Shown here piece by piece: positions 1 through 7,560 of a stretch of DNA of 43,529 nucleotides (positions are counted from its first letter, which is position 1; each line of letters begins with the position of its first letter). Origin of the DNA: an uncultured Acetatifactor sp. (GTDB taxonomy: Bacteria > Bacillota > Clostridia > Lachnospirales > Lachnospiraceae); contig CAJTXE010000037.1 in NCBI GenBank assembly GCA_910580225.1, positions 1 to 43,529 of the forward strand, written 5' to 3'. The notes under the pieces were generated by a model. It saw nothing but the letters and a program-made list of their open reading frames with translations, ran no database searches and was not told the DNA's origin. The translations under genes and the position numbers were made by a program.

Positions 1-209
1 AATAACTATGAGGATATCTGGTTCCGACAGGGACAGATTTCTTTTATAATGCCCCGAAAAGGAACAAATCCATTGGATCTGTGTGCCTAATTTTGTGGTA
101 TGACTATGATATTGACTCGCAATAACTGCACTTAAAAGAAAGATTTTTAAAAATAAGCATGAAAATAAAGCCAGCCCATAGCTGGTATGGGAACAACATC
201 TGTCTGAAA
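1..209. other. Non-coding left edge
   Basis: No gene is visible here. The stretch lies 3' of the minus-strand gene that ends at 210. It is AT-rich and holds a small hairpin next to the stop codon, listed separately. A TATAAT hexamer at 45-50 lacks a good -35 box and is not called a promoter. The element or gene to the left is cut by the window edge, so it cannot be judged. Confidence 0.5.
171..191 (-). terminator. Hairpin 3' of the 510-aa gene, possible terminator
   Basis: CCCATA (175-180) and TATGGG (186-191) form a perfect 6-bp stem with a 5-nt loop. An alternative stem pairs CCAGC (171-175) with GCTGG (181-185). Read on the minus strand, the hairpin lies about 20 bases after the stop at 210 and is followed by GGCTTTATTTT, a weak T-tract. 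It could end transcription of the gene, but the stem is short. Confidence 0.4.
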
Positions 210-1742
210 TTATACTGCTTTAGCTATAAGTTCCGGATAGTCTTTATGGTACAGTTCGATAAGGACGCCCATAATCCGTCTGCCCTTTGAAGTGACATGG
301 TAACGTCTGGAGCGCGGGACTTTTTTAATTAGTCCATGCTGACGTAGTTTCTTGAGTGTACGGCTGGTTTTGGAACTGCGCTTTTTTGCGTCTTTCATGT
401 CAGGGAAAATAACCTTTCCGATATCCTTGTTCCGAAAGCCGCCTGTTAGATGCCTGCCGTCACTGACTGCCTCCATGATACGCAGCACATCGGGGGACCA
501 TACGTTAAAACCAGGGACGCGCTTCCCTTTGACAGTCTTGCCTGAGCAGACGGACGCGATTTCCTGCTGCACGGATTTGACAGGCACGATATCGACCATG
601 GCATCCACAAATCTTTGGTTACAGGCTTTTGAAACTTCGGCATAGCGGTAGAGGTTGGAAATGGATTTGCCCATGGGCTTCCACTGTTTTGACACAGTGC
701 CGTCATGGTGGCGTACCGTGCCGAACACTTTGAACTCGCGTGGGTCGTTGATGGTGGTTTCTATCCGGAGCACGCTGCATTTGTCATACATCTTCACACT
801 GTTGGACTTTAACTTGAACTTCACCCTGCAGCCAATGGGGCGGTTTTTATAGTCGGAGACTGCCTCTCCCTGAAACCGCGGGTCCGGTTTGCGTCCCATA
901 AAGGTGAAGATATCGGTGCAGGAGAAATCATAAAATGCGTGGCCAACCAGAGATGGATAGATATCCTCTAAAAAGGAACGTTCCTTAAACATGATGTCGG
1001 TTGCGAACTCGCACTGGTCCATACACCAGAAGTAGCCCTGCCCGAAATTTTTCTGGACAGTGTCAGGAAAAGGGCTGAGGGATCTGGCAAAGGCATCAGG
1101 GCGACGGCAGAGTTTTGAGGAATCGAACCTGTCAGCCAGTTCCTGTGCTTTTGCCACATCGCTGATATCGGTGAAGGAATTGTCATAGCACTGGTAGGAG
1201 ATGCCGTTGGCGTCGAATATATGCTTCATCAATTCCCTGCCGTTTATGTAGACCTGGATATTGAAAGGGAACCATGTTTGTATCTTAACGAACATGAAAC
1301 CGAATTCCCTGTCCAGATAGTAGAGGTAATAGTGGAGGCATTTGGTATAGGAAGATCTCAGGAAATGCCTTCCTTCCCTGCCGACAACTTTTGCGGTTCT
1401 ACAGGATTCCAGTGTCTTCAGGACACAGATGAGACCTTCGTCCACAGGGTCTGAAAGAAGGAAGCCTTTGGCGATGTCTTCTTTCCTGTCTTTGGCGGAA
1501 GGGAGGTATACAACGGGCCGTCCGAGTTCCCCGGCGCTGTCTTCGATTTGTTTCAGCAGCCGGTCAGTGACATCCTTGAAATATTCGGTGAAATCCCTCA
1601 ATGGGATCCCCATTGAATATAGATAGCCAATCCGCGTCTGCTCAGAGAGCAGGGGACGAAAATAGCCGTTTATGATCATCCGATCAAAAAAAGAAAACTG
1701 CCCCTTGATTTTATCAGCGTATTGGTCTATCATTTTGCACAT
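210..1742 (-). CDS. Conserved protein of unknown function with C-terminal winged-helix-like region
   Basis: This is a 510-aa soluble protein with no membrane segment or signal peptide. I do not recognise an enzymatic motif. The last ~90 residues are strongly basic and look like a winged helix (DIGKVIF, then KTSRTLKKLRQHGLIKK, then RRYHVTSKGRRI), so DNA binding is plausible. The central part is rich in aromatic and Cys residues (YFWCMDQCEF, FYDFSCTDIFTF). The start at 1742 follows AAGGAGG at a 9-base spacing; a second Met lies three codons in. The gene stands alone, with no co-directional neighbour. An imperfect palindrome covers its probable -10 box, which would fit autoregulation. Proteins like this could belong to mobile or repeated single-gene elements, but no DDE, HUH or serine-recombinase motif and no terminal repeats are visible. 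The coding call is firm; the function is unknown. Confidence 0.8.
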   Translation of the reverse strand: MCKMIDQYADKIKGQFSFFDRMIINGYFRPLLSEQTRIGYLYSMGIPLRDFTEYFKDVTDRLLKQIEDSAGELGRPVVYLPSAKDRKEDIAKGFLLSDPVDEGLICVLKTLESCRTAKVVGREGRHFLRSSYTKCLHYYLYYLDREFGFMFVKIQTWFPFNIQVYINGRELMKHIFDANGISYQCYDNSFTDISDVAKAQELADRFDSSKLCRRPDAFARSLSPFPDTVQKNFGQGYFWCMDQCEFATDIMFKERSFLEDIYPSLVGHAFYDFSCTDIFTFMGRKPDPRFQGEAVSDYKNRPIGCRVKFKLKSNSVKMYDKCSVLRIETTINDPREFKVFGTVRHHDGTVSKQWKPMGKSISNLYRYAEVSKACNQRFVDAMVDIVPVKSVQQEIASVCSGKTVKGKRVPGFNVWSPDVLRIMEAVSDGRHLTGGFRNKDIGKVIFPDMKDAKKRSSKTSRTLKKLRQHGLIKKVPRSRRYHVTSKGRRIMGVLIELYHKDYPELIAKAV

Positions 1743-1773
1743 AGAGCCGAACCTCCTTGTTGGTATTAGCCTA

Positions 1774-1789
1774 TGTGCATTATAGCACA
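1774..1789 (-). promoter_or_regulatory. Palindrome over the -10 box of the 510-aa gene
   Basis: TGTGC (1774-1778) and GCACA (1785-1789) flank ATTATA, which is TATAAT on the minus strand (1779-1784). The -10 hexamer therefore sits in the centre of a 5+6+5 dyad, about 35 bases upstream of the start codon. This is a typical place for a repressor site. No convincing -35 hexamer is present at 17 bp, so the promoter may be weak or activator dependent. Which protein binds is inference; the gene's own C-terminal winged-helix-like region is one candidate. Confidence 0.4.
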
Positions 1790-1847
1790 GTCAACAGAGT
1801 TTTGGCTCTATTTTATTTTGGGTTGCGGCCGGAGGTCCGCGCTATGA

Positions 1848-1982
1848 AATGGAATATACAAAAAAGAAGTAACGAAATTACTGTTTAAGAAAACGGTAGC
1901 TCTGGGATGATTTGAACAAGATGAAGAAAGGTATTTAAGATTGGAACAGTATTTGCGGCAGCGGGAATTAATTGCCCGTTGA
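1848..1982 (+). pseudogene. Short 3' remnant of an unknown gene
   Basis: Reading frame 1848-1982 gives a protein-like tail ending in LEQYLRQRELIAR and a stop. It is broken by a TGA at 1908 and has no start codon or ribosome site. The charged, Leu-spaced composition before and after the TGA suggests the end of a once-coding gene. The stop overlaps the -35 box of the thrS promoter. It could be the relic of whatever occupied this site before the 510-aa gene arrived. The length is small, so chance cannot be excluded. Confidence 0.3.
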
Positions 1983-2007
1983 CAATCAGGCAGGAACGTG
2001 GTAGGAT
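1979..2007 (+). promoter_or_regulatory. Sigma-A promoter of the T-box/thrS unit
   Basis: TTGACA (1979-1984) and TAGGAT (2002-2007) are separated by exactly 17 bp. The predicted start of transcription near 2014 lies just before the T-box leader, as expected. Confidence 0.75.
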
Positions 2008-2027
2008 AAAAAGCAAATCAGCATAAG

Positions 2028-2274
2028 AAAAAGCGATGACGGAAACAAGTAGCATATCAATCGCAGACAGAGAGAGCATCAAAGGGTGGAAGATGCTTAT
2101 GTGGATAATATGTGAAAACCATTCCTTAGCTGTACTGCCGAAAGTAGAGGTAAGCAGTGCCGTATACCTGCGTTAAAGGTTAGGATTTGATAGAATCTGA
2201 AGTGAAAAAATAAGGTGGAACCGTGCAACAAGCACCCTTAAAGGTAGTCATAACTATCTTTAAGAGTGCTTTTC
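2028..2274 (+). promoter_or_regulatory. T-box riboswitch, threonine-type, upstream of thrS
   Basis: The leader opens with GCGATGACGGAAAC at 2033-2046, the stem I base typical of T-boxes. It contains the T-box sequence AAGGTGGAACCGTG at 2212-2225 and ends with a terminator hairpin at 2231-2274, in which AGCAC and two CTTTAA-type arms pair before TTTTC. ACC at 2118-2120, followed by A, sits in a suitable place for the specifier codon and would read tRNA-Thr. In this family uncharged tRNA pairs with the specifier and the T-box bulge and favours the antiterminator, so thrS is transcribed when charged tRNA-Thr is low. The T-box motif and terminator are read directly; the specifier is inferred from position and from the downstream gene. 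Confidence 0.9.
2231..2274 (+). terminator. Regulated intrinsic terminator of the T-box
   Basis: AGCAC at 2231-2235 pairs with GTGCT at 2266-2270, and the inner arms TTAAAG and CTTTAA extend the stem. A TTTTC run follows. The 5' arm begins just after the T-box sequence, so formation of the antiterminator would disrupt this hairpin. Confidence 0.85.
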
Positions 2275-2316
2275 TTATGTGGATTGAAAAACTCATTCAG
2301 GAAAGGAAGAGAAGAA

Positions 2317-4095
2317 ATGAAGATCAAGATGAGAGACGGTTCCATCAGGGAGGCAGGTTTTGAGGAGGAACTGGGAAGAAACGCATTCCGGCACACCACG
2401 GCGCATATCCTGGCCCAGGCGGTAAAACGGCTGTATCCGGATACGAAATGTGCCATAGGTCCGGCGACAGCGGAGGGATTCTACTATGATTTTGAATTTT
2501 CGTTCCGTTTTTCGGAAGAAAATTTCCCGGAAGTGGAAGGGGAGATGCGGAAAATCGTGAAAGAGAATCTGCAGCTGAAGCAGTTTACTGCAGACCGTAA
2601 TGCTCTCCTGCAGGAACTGGAGGAACGAAATGAGGATTACAAGGCGGAAATCCTGCAGGAACTGCCGGAAAACGAGGAAATCAGCCTTTACCGCCAGGGA
2701 GAGTATGTGGAGATGTGCGCAGGCCCTCATGTGGAGTATACCAGTGCTGTCAGGGCATTCCGGCTGCTGTCCGTAGCGGGGGCCTACTGGCGGGGAGACG
2801 AGAGGAATAAGATGCTCACCAGGATTTACGGCACGTCGTTTCCGGATGAAGAGAGGCTTGGGGAATATCTGAACCGCCTGGAGGAGGCGAAAAAGAGGGA
2901 TCACAGGAAATTAGGGAAGGAACTGGGCTTCTTTGCCCTGTTTGATGAGGGTCCGGGATTTCCATTCTTTCTTCCCCGGGGCCTGCAGTTTCGGAATCTG
3001 CTTATCGACTACTGGAGGCAGCTGCATGAGAGGGAAGGATACAGGGAGATTTCCACGCCGGTGATGCTGAACCGTAAGCTTTGGGAGACATCCGGGCACT
3101 GGGAGCATTACAGGGACAAAATGTATACCACGGCCATCGACGGAGGGGACTATGCCATAAAGCCCATGAGCTGCCCGGGAGGCATGTTGGTTTACCAGAT
3201 GGAACCCCGTTCTTACCGGGAGCTTCCCATGCGCATCAGTGAACTGGGGCTGATCCACAGAAACGAAAAATCCGGCACCCTCCACGGGCTTATGCGGGTT
3301 CGCTGCTGCACCCAGGATGATGCTCACATCTTTATGATGCCGGAACAGATGCAGGAAGAGATAAAAGGGGTTGCCCGCCTGATTGGCGAAGTATATTCCC
3401 GTTTTGGTTTCCGGTACCATGTTGAGCTGTCCACCAGGCCGGAAAGCTTCATCGGCAGTCTGGAGGAGTGGGAGGCGGCTACCGAGGGTCTGCGCAGTGC
3501 GTTGGAGGATCTGAAACTTCCCTATGTGATAAATCCCGGAGACGGGGCGTTCTACGGTCCGAAGATCGATTTCCACCTGGAGGATTCCCTGGGAAGGACC
3601 TGGCAGTGCGGAACCATCCAGTTGGACTTTCAACTGCCGCAGCGTTTCGGGGCAGAGTACATCGGTGAAGACGGAAAAAAGCACCGTCCCATTATGATAC
3701 ACCGGGTGGTGTTCGGCTCTATCGAGCGGTTCATGGGGATTCTCATGGAACATTACGCAGGAAAGTTTCCCCTGTGGCTGTCTCCGGTACAGGTGAAGGT
3801 GCTGCCCATCTCGGATAAATATGCGGATTACGCCCGGGAAATCGAAAGACGGATGAAGAGGGAAGGGCTGCGCTGCGAAACGGATATAAAAGGAGAAAAG
3901 ATAGGCTACAAAATCAGGACGGCCCAGATGGAAAAGATTCCCTACATGCTTGTGGTGGGAGAGAAGGAAAGCGCCACTGCAACGGTCTCTGTCCGGCAGC
4001 GGGAGGCGGGGGACCTGGGAAGGATGCCGGTGGGCAGGTTCTTGGAAATGCTTCAGGAGGAAGGTATCTGCTTTCACGGCGGGCTGTCTGACTGA
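2317..4095 (+). CDS. thrS: Threonyl-tRNA synthetase lacking the TGS domain
   Basis: A class II synthetase that charges tRNA-Thr in the cytoplasm. At 592 aa it is about 45-50 residues shorter than the usual ~640 because the N-terminal TGS domain is almost absent. The editing domain begins almost at once: HTTAH (H26, H30) and CAGPH (C134, H138) supply its conserved residues, so Ser-tRNA-Thr proofreading should be intact. The catalytic core has class II motifs, the zinc ligands in PMSCPGG, DDAHIF and MIHRVVFGSIERF, and a C-terminal anticodon-binding domain. ATG at 2317 follows AGGAAAGGA. An upstream in-frame GTG at 2266 lies inside the T-box terminator and is rejected. The T-box suggests an inducible copy; a full-length housekeeping thrS may exist elsewhere in the genome. 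It is followed by an independently promoted transporter gene. Confidence 0.95.
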   Translation: MKIKMRDGSIREAGFEEELGRNAFRHTTAHILAQAVKRLYPDTKCAIGPATAEGFYYDFEFSFRFSEENFPEVEGEMRKIVKENLQLKQFTADRNALLQELEERNEDYKAEILQELPENEEISLYRQGEYVEMCAGPHVEYTSAVRAFRLLSVAGAYWRGDERNKMLTRIYGTSFPDEERLGEYLNRLEEAKKRDHRKLGKELGFFALFDEGPGFPFFLPRGLQFRNLLIDYWRQLHEREGYREISTPVMLNRKLWETSGHWEHYRDKMYTTAIDGGDYAIKPMSCPGGMLVYQMEPRSYRELPMRISELGLIHRNEKSGTLHGLMRVRCCTQDDAHIFMMPEQMQEEIKGVARLIGEVYSRFGFRYHVELSTRPESFIGSLEEWEAATEGLRSALEDLKLPYVINPGDGAFYGPKIDFHLEDSLGRTWQCGTIQLDFQLPQRFGAEYIGEDGKKHRPIMIHRVVFGSIERFMGILMEHYAGKFPLWLSPVQVKVLPISDKYADYAREIERRMKREGLRCETDIKGEKIGYKIRTAQMEKIPYMLVVGEKESATATVSVRQREAGDLGRMPVGRFLEMLQEEGICFHGGLSD

Positions 4096-4198
4096 TAGGG
4101 TTCCCTGTCTGGGGATGCCGAAGGATTGAAGCAGACTTGTGCATGGTGAGCTGTTTCTGCCGTGACGGAGACAACTTGCTGCGGCTCGTGAGAGTAAC

Positions 4199-4227
4199 TT
4201 GAAATATAGGCAGAAAAGGGGTATAAT
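4199..4227 (+). promoter_or_regulatory. Promoter of the MFS transporter gene
   Basis: TTGAAA (4199-4204) and TATAAT (4222-4227) are separated by 17 bp. The start codon follows about 60 bases downstream, after a G-rich leader. Confidence 0.7.
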
Positions 4228-4286
4228 GGGACGGAAAGGCGGGGGGACTTTTTCAGGAGGGTCTCCGTTACGGGGAAAGGACGAAA

Positions 4287-5468
4287 ATGAGGAACCAATA
4301 TGACAAAACCATAAGAGCCTGTTTCACGGGCTACATTGTACAGGCTGTGGTAAACAATTTTACGCCCCTGCTATTTTTGTTTTTTCACAGAAGCTATGAG
4401 ATACCCCTTTCCCGGATTACCTTATTGGTGACGTTCAATTTCGGGATACAGCTTCTGGTGGACCTTCTGGCTGTAGGGTTCGTGGATAAAATCGGGTATC
4501 GTGTGTCTTTGGTTGCCGCCCATGTTTTATCGGCGGCGGGCCTGATTTTCCTGACCATTCTGCCGGAGCTGCTGCCGTCGCCTTTTGCCGGGATTTTGAT
4601 TTCCGTCATGGTCTATGCCGTGGGCGGCGGGCTGTTGGAAGTCCTGGTGAGTCCGGTGGTGGAGGCCTGCCCTTCCGATCATAAGGAAAAGACCATGAGC
4701 ATGCTGCATTCTTTTTACTGTTGGGGGCATGCGGGGGTGGTGCTGCTTTCCGCCCTGTTTTTCCAGGCGGCAGGCATCGGGAATTGGAAAATTCTGGCCT
4801 GCCTGTGGGCGCTGATTCCGATTGCCAATGCCGTTGCCTTTGCCAGGGTGCCCATTGCGCCGCTGATGGAAGAGGGAGAGCGGGGGCTGACGCTGGGGGA
4901 ACTGTTCCGCCTGAAGATATTCTGGATTTTGCTGATCATGATGGTATGCGCAGGGGCAAGCGAGCAGGCGGTAAGCCAGTGGGCGTCCACCTTTGCGGAG
5001 AAAGGCCTGGGACTGTCCAAAACGGTGGGGGATCTGGCCGGGCCTCTGGTCTTTGCGGTGCTGATGGGAACATCCAGGTTATTCTACGGGAAATACGGAG
5101 ACCGGATTCATCTGGAACGGTTCATGGTCTGCAGCAGCTGCCTTTGCATTTTTGCTTATCTGGGCATCTCTCTTCTGCCGCCGCTTAGTCTGGTATGCTG
5201 CGGAATCTGCGGGCTGTCGGTGGGGATTATGTGGCCCGGAACCTTCAGCAGGGCATCGGCCGCTCTGCCCAGGGGCGGTACGGCTATGTTCGCCCTGCTG
5301 GCCCTGGGCGGGGACATCGGCTGTTCGGCAGGGCCGACTCTGGTGGGAATGGTATCAGGGATGTCCGGAGATGACCTGAAGATGGGCATTCTGGCAGGCG
5401 TTATCTTTCCGGTGCTGCTGTTAGCCGGAATTTTTCTCTGCGGGAGACTGAAAAAAGCATCTGTTTGA
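4287..5468 (+). CDS. Major facilitator superfamily transporter
   Basis: A 393-aa integral membrane protein with about twelve hydrophobic segments and a cytoplasmic loop near residues 190-205 that splits it into two six-helix halves. An MFS motif-A-like stretch, GFVDKIGYR, lies between helices 2 and 3, and GKYGDRIHLER is its echo in the second half. Its shape resembles the FucP/sugar-type branch of the superfamily, but the substrate cannot be read from sequence. The start at 4287 follows GGGGAAAGGA. It has its own TTGAAA-17-TATAAT promoter and no co-transcribed partner, so genomic context does not point to a pathway. Confidence 0.85.
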   Translation: MRNQYDKTIRACFTGYIVQAVVNNFTPLLFLFFHRSYEIPLSRITLLVTFNFGIQLLVDLLAVGFVDKIGYRVSLVAAHVLSAAGLIFLTILPELLPSPFAGILISVMVYAVGGGLLEVLVSPVVEACPSDHKEKTMSMLHSFYCWGHAGVVLLSALFFQAAGIGNWKILACLWALIPIANAVAFARVPIAPLMEEGERGLTLGELFRLKIFWILLIMMVCAGASEQAVSQWASTFAEKGLGLSKTVGDLAGPLVFAVLMGTSRLFYGKYGDRIHLERFMVCSSCLCIFAYLGISLLPPLSLVCCGICGLSVGIMWPGTFSRASAALPRGGTAMFALLALGGDIGCSAGPTLVGMVSGMSGDDLKMGILAGVIFPVLLLAGIFLCGRLKKASV

Positions 5469-5727
5469 GGGCAGGTGCATGGCAGAGCGAAGCAGGGGTA
5501 CCGGGGAACCGGAACAATGGAAAACTTGCCCGGGGATTCACGGGGCGGCGGAAGTACGGTTACAGGCCGCAGTTTTGGATGCGCAGGCCCGCGCAGGGGA
5601 AATATGCCGTTTCGGCGGCGCAGGGTCCGCAGGGTGGGGCGGGCAGTGGAGAAGGCCGTTTCCCTGTTTGATTGGAATCAATGGAAAGCAGACGGTATGA
5701 CGTCGCAGAATAACAGGAGGAAAAGAC
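5469..5727 (+). other. Intergenic region before rubrerythrin
   Basis: This 259-base, GC-rich gap holds several open frames but none has a ribosome site or protein-like composition. The only features of note are the TTGATT-GG-AATCAA palindrome at 5668-5681 and the AGGAGG ribosome site of the next gene. Confidence 0.5.
5668..5681. promoter_or_regulatory. Palindrome upstream of rubrerythrin, possible operator
   Basis: TTGATT and AATCAA form perfect 6-base arms around GG, 46 bases before the start codon. It also contains a TTGATT -35-like hexamer, although no good -10 box lies 17 bp away. Rubrerythrin genes are often controlled by peroxide regulators such as PerR, but this site does not match the PerR box, so the binding protein is unknown. 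Confidence 0.3.
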
Positions 5728-6270
5728 ATGAAAACAACGAAGTATGCGGGAACGCAGACAGAAAAGAATCTGGAGGCAGCATTTGCGGGGGAATCCCAGG
5801 CCAGGAACAAGTATACATATTTTGCCTCCGCAGCAAAAAAGGAAGGCTATGAGCAGATTGCAGGCCTGTTTCTGAAGACTGCGGAAAACGAAAAAGAGCA
5901 TGCGAAGATGTGGCTCAAGGAGCTTGCCGGTATCGGCGATACGAAGGAGAACCTTGCTACGGCTGCAGAGGGAGAAAACTTTGAGTGGACGGATATGTAT
6001 GCGGATTTTGCCAGGACGGCAGAGGAGGAAGGCTTTCCGGAGCTTGCGGCCAAGTTCCGCCTGGTAGGAGAAATCGAGAAGCATCATGAGGAAAGGTATC
6101 GGGCGCTGCTCCGGAATCTGGAGACGGCAGCCGTATTCGAGAAGAGCGAGGTGAAGGTGTGGGAGTGCCGCAACTGCGGTCACATTGTAGTTGGGACAAA
6201 GGCTCCGGAGGTGTGCCCCACATGCAATCATCCCCAGAGCTATTTCGAGGTACATGCAGAGAACTACTGA
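5728..6270 (+). CDS. rbr: Rubrerythrin
   Basis: A 180-aa cytoplasmic non-haem iron peroxidase that reduces hydrogen peroxide in anaerobes using electrons from rubredoxin or NADH systems. The N-terminal ferritin-like four-helix domain carries the di-iron ligands in the patterns GESQARNKY, ENEKEHAK and EIEKHHEERY. The C-terminal rubredoxin-like domain has CRNCGH and CPTCNH, the two CxxC pairs of a single-iron site. Length and domain order match classical rubrerythrin. The start follows AGGAGGAAAAGAC. The gene appears to be transcribed alone, with a palindrome upstream and nested hairpins downstream. Confidence 0.95.
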   Translation: MKTTKYAGTQTEKNLEAAFAGESQARNKYTYFASAAKKEGYEQIAGLFLKTAENEKEHAKMWLKELAGIGDTKENLATAAEGENFEWTDMYADFARTAEEEGFPELAAKFRLVGEIEKHHEERYRALLRNLETAAVFEKSEVKVWECRNCGHIVVGTKAPEVCPTCNHPQSYFEVHAENY

Positions 6271-6306
6271 TTTCAGGGAAAAATGGCATAACAGGACGAT
6301 TTTCAG

Positions 6307-6343
6307 AGGGGCGGAGGATTCTGCTCCTCTTTTCCGTTCCCCT
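6307..6343 (+). terminator. Nested hairpin 3' of rubrerythrin
   Basis: GAGGA (6314-6318) pairs with TCCTC (6325-6329) and is followed by TTTT. The outer bases AGGGG (6307-6311) can also pair with CCCCT (6339-6343). It lies 36 bases after the stop codon and may terminate rbr transcription; the inner stem alone is short. Confidence 0.45.
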
Positions 6344-6363
6344 GCTCGATTGCACACGGTCAC

Positions 6364-6383
6364 CTGTCAGCTCCTGCTGACAG
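6364..6383. repeat. Perfect 8-bp inverted repeat with TCCT loop
   Basis: CTGTCAGC (6364-6371), TCCT, then GCTGACAG (6376-6383). There is no T-tract on either side, so it is not an obvious terminator. Its role is unknown. Confidence 0.5.
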
Positions 6384-6589
6384 ATGACTGGTGTTGAACA
6401 GGCCCGTATATAAGTGCGCCTAACCGTACCTGGAAGCCGTTCGGTAAGCGCAAAAAGAACTTGCACAGAGGGCATGGTAAAGAGGCAAGAAATCGAAAAA
6501 GAGGTATTCGCTGCAGAGAAAGTTATTTTATTTTCAGAAATGAAGTGTTATAATAAGTCATCGATAAATTGGAATATCAGGAGTGCGAA

Positions 6590-7405
6590 ATGAAAAAGAA
6601 AGTTTTGCTGATTGGCGGCAACAGTTTGGTAGGGAAATCAATTGTTCCGGGTTTGGGCGACAACTATCAAATGATACTGACAGCGGGACATTATGTTCCG
6701 GAAAACGGCTATCAATTGATGATAGAAGAACCAAATAAATTAGTGGAAATTCTAGCTCTTGAAAACCCGGAAATTGTAATTTCTTCTATTCGTGGAAATT
6801 ATCAGTCACAAATGAGTTTTCATAGGACATTAGCGGAGTGGGTGGCTGTGGAAAAGAAACGTTTATTGTATATATCTACAGCGAATGTGTTTGATGGCAA
6901 CCTGTCCAGGCCCTGGACAGAACATGATTTGCCGATGCCGGAATCCGATTACGGTAGTTTCAAACGGGATTGTGAGAGTATGTTGGAGAAAATACTTGAA
7001 AACCGGCTGATAATTTTCCGATTGGCTGCAGTCTGGAGTAACGCTTGTCCAAGAGTTCAACAATTGAAGCGGTATAGCCGTAATAAAGAGCCTTATCGTA
7101 CTTACCCCAATTACAGGATGAATGTAACGCATGCGAAACAGATAGGGAACTACGCAAAGTATGTTTTCGACAATAATTTACACGGAATTTTTCATGTGGG
7201 AACCAGAGATACCGTTAATTACTTTTCTTTTGAGAAAATGGTCTGTGAAACGCTTCAGATTGACATGCCGCAATTTCTTGCGGAACCAGAGGACGAAGAA
7301 GCATGCTTTGCAATCCTTTCGGCAAGAAAAGAAATTCCGGATGACCTGCAAATGACGGTTACAGATGTATTGTCCACATTAAAAGAGCATAATAAAAATC
7401 AATAA
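6590..7405 (+). CDS. NAD(P)-dependent RmlD/epimerase-like short-chain dehydrogenase
   Basis: A 271-aa extended SDR protein. The N-terminus has a Rossmann fold with GGNSLVGKS as the nucleotide-binding glycine motif. A strand ending YISTANVFDG and the region SDYGSFKRDCE provide the Ser/Tyr-x-x-x-Lys catalytic pattern (Y-G-S-F-K). The layout is that of RmlD/NAD-dependent epimerases that reduce or epimerise nucleotide sugars, but no other sugar nucleotide gene is nearby, so the substrate is unknown. ATG at 6590 is chosen because AGGAG lies seven bases before it; an upstream in-frame start at 6569 has no ribosome site. Base composition here is more AT-rich than in thrS or the MFS gene, which may mean a different origin. 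Confidence 0.8.
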   Translation: MKKKVLLIGGNSLVGKSIVPGLGDNYQMILTAGHYVPENGYQLMIEEPNKLVEILALENPEIVISSIRGNYQSQMSFHRTLAEWVAVEKKRLLYISTANVFDGNLSRPWTEHDLPMPESDYGSFKRDCESMLEKILENRLIIFRLAAVWSNACPRVQQLKRYSRNKEPYRTYPNYRMNVTHAKQIGNYAKYVFDNNLHGIFHVGTRDTVNYFSFEKMVCETLQIDMPQFLAEPEDEEACFAILSARKEIPDDLQMTVTDVLSTLKEHNKNQ

Positions 7406-7560
7406 TTTCCCATTTAGCGGCCGCGGCAGAAGAGGAAAAGTCAAGATATTGCGGGGGAAAACATGGAACAGTAGCGGAGCTGCAGGGAATGGATAGGATA
7501 AAATGGAATGAGCAGCGAATTTCAGTTTTGGATTTGAAGACACAATGAAAGAGGTTGAAT

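Larger units (their letters stand above)
6271..6589 (+). other. Intergenic region between rubrerythrin and the RmlD-like gene
   Basis: No gene is supported in these 319 bases. They hold two hairpins, listed separately, and a TATAAT at 6549-6554, about 36 bases before the next start codon. The -35 hexamer opposite it is poor (TTTTAT at 6526-6531). Confidence 0.5.

Noticed and set aside
210..1742. Insertion-sequence transposase
   Set aside because: No DDE, HUH, tyrosine or serine recombinase signature, and no terminal inverted repeats or target duplication could be seen within the window.
2266..2316. Upstream GTG start giving ThrRS 17 more residues
   Set aside because: It lies within the T-box terminator hairpin and lacks a ribosome site; ATG at 2317 has one.
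2911..4077. Long minus-strand open frame (388 codons) opposite thrS
   Set aside because: It is the antisense of a clearly conserved synthetase, is rich in His/Pro/Leu as shadows of coding DNA are, and has no ribosome site or known motif.
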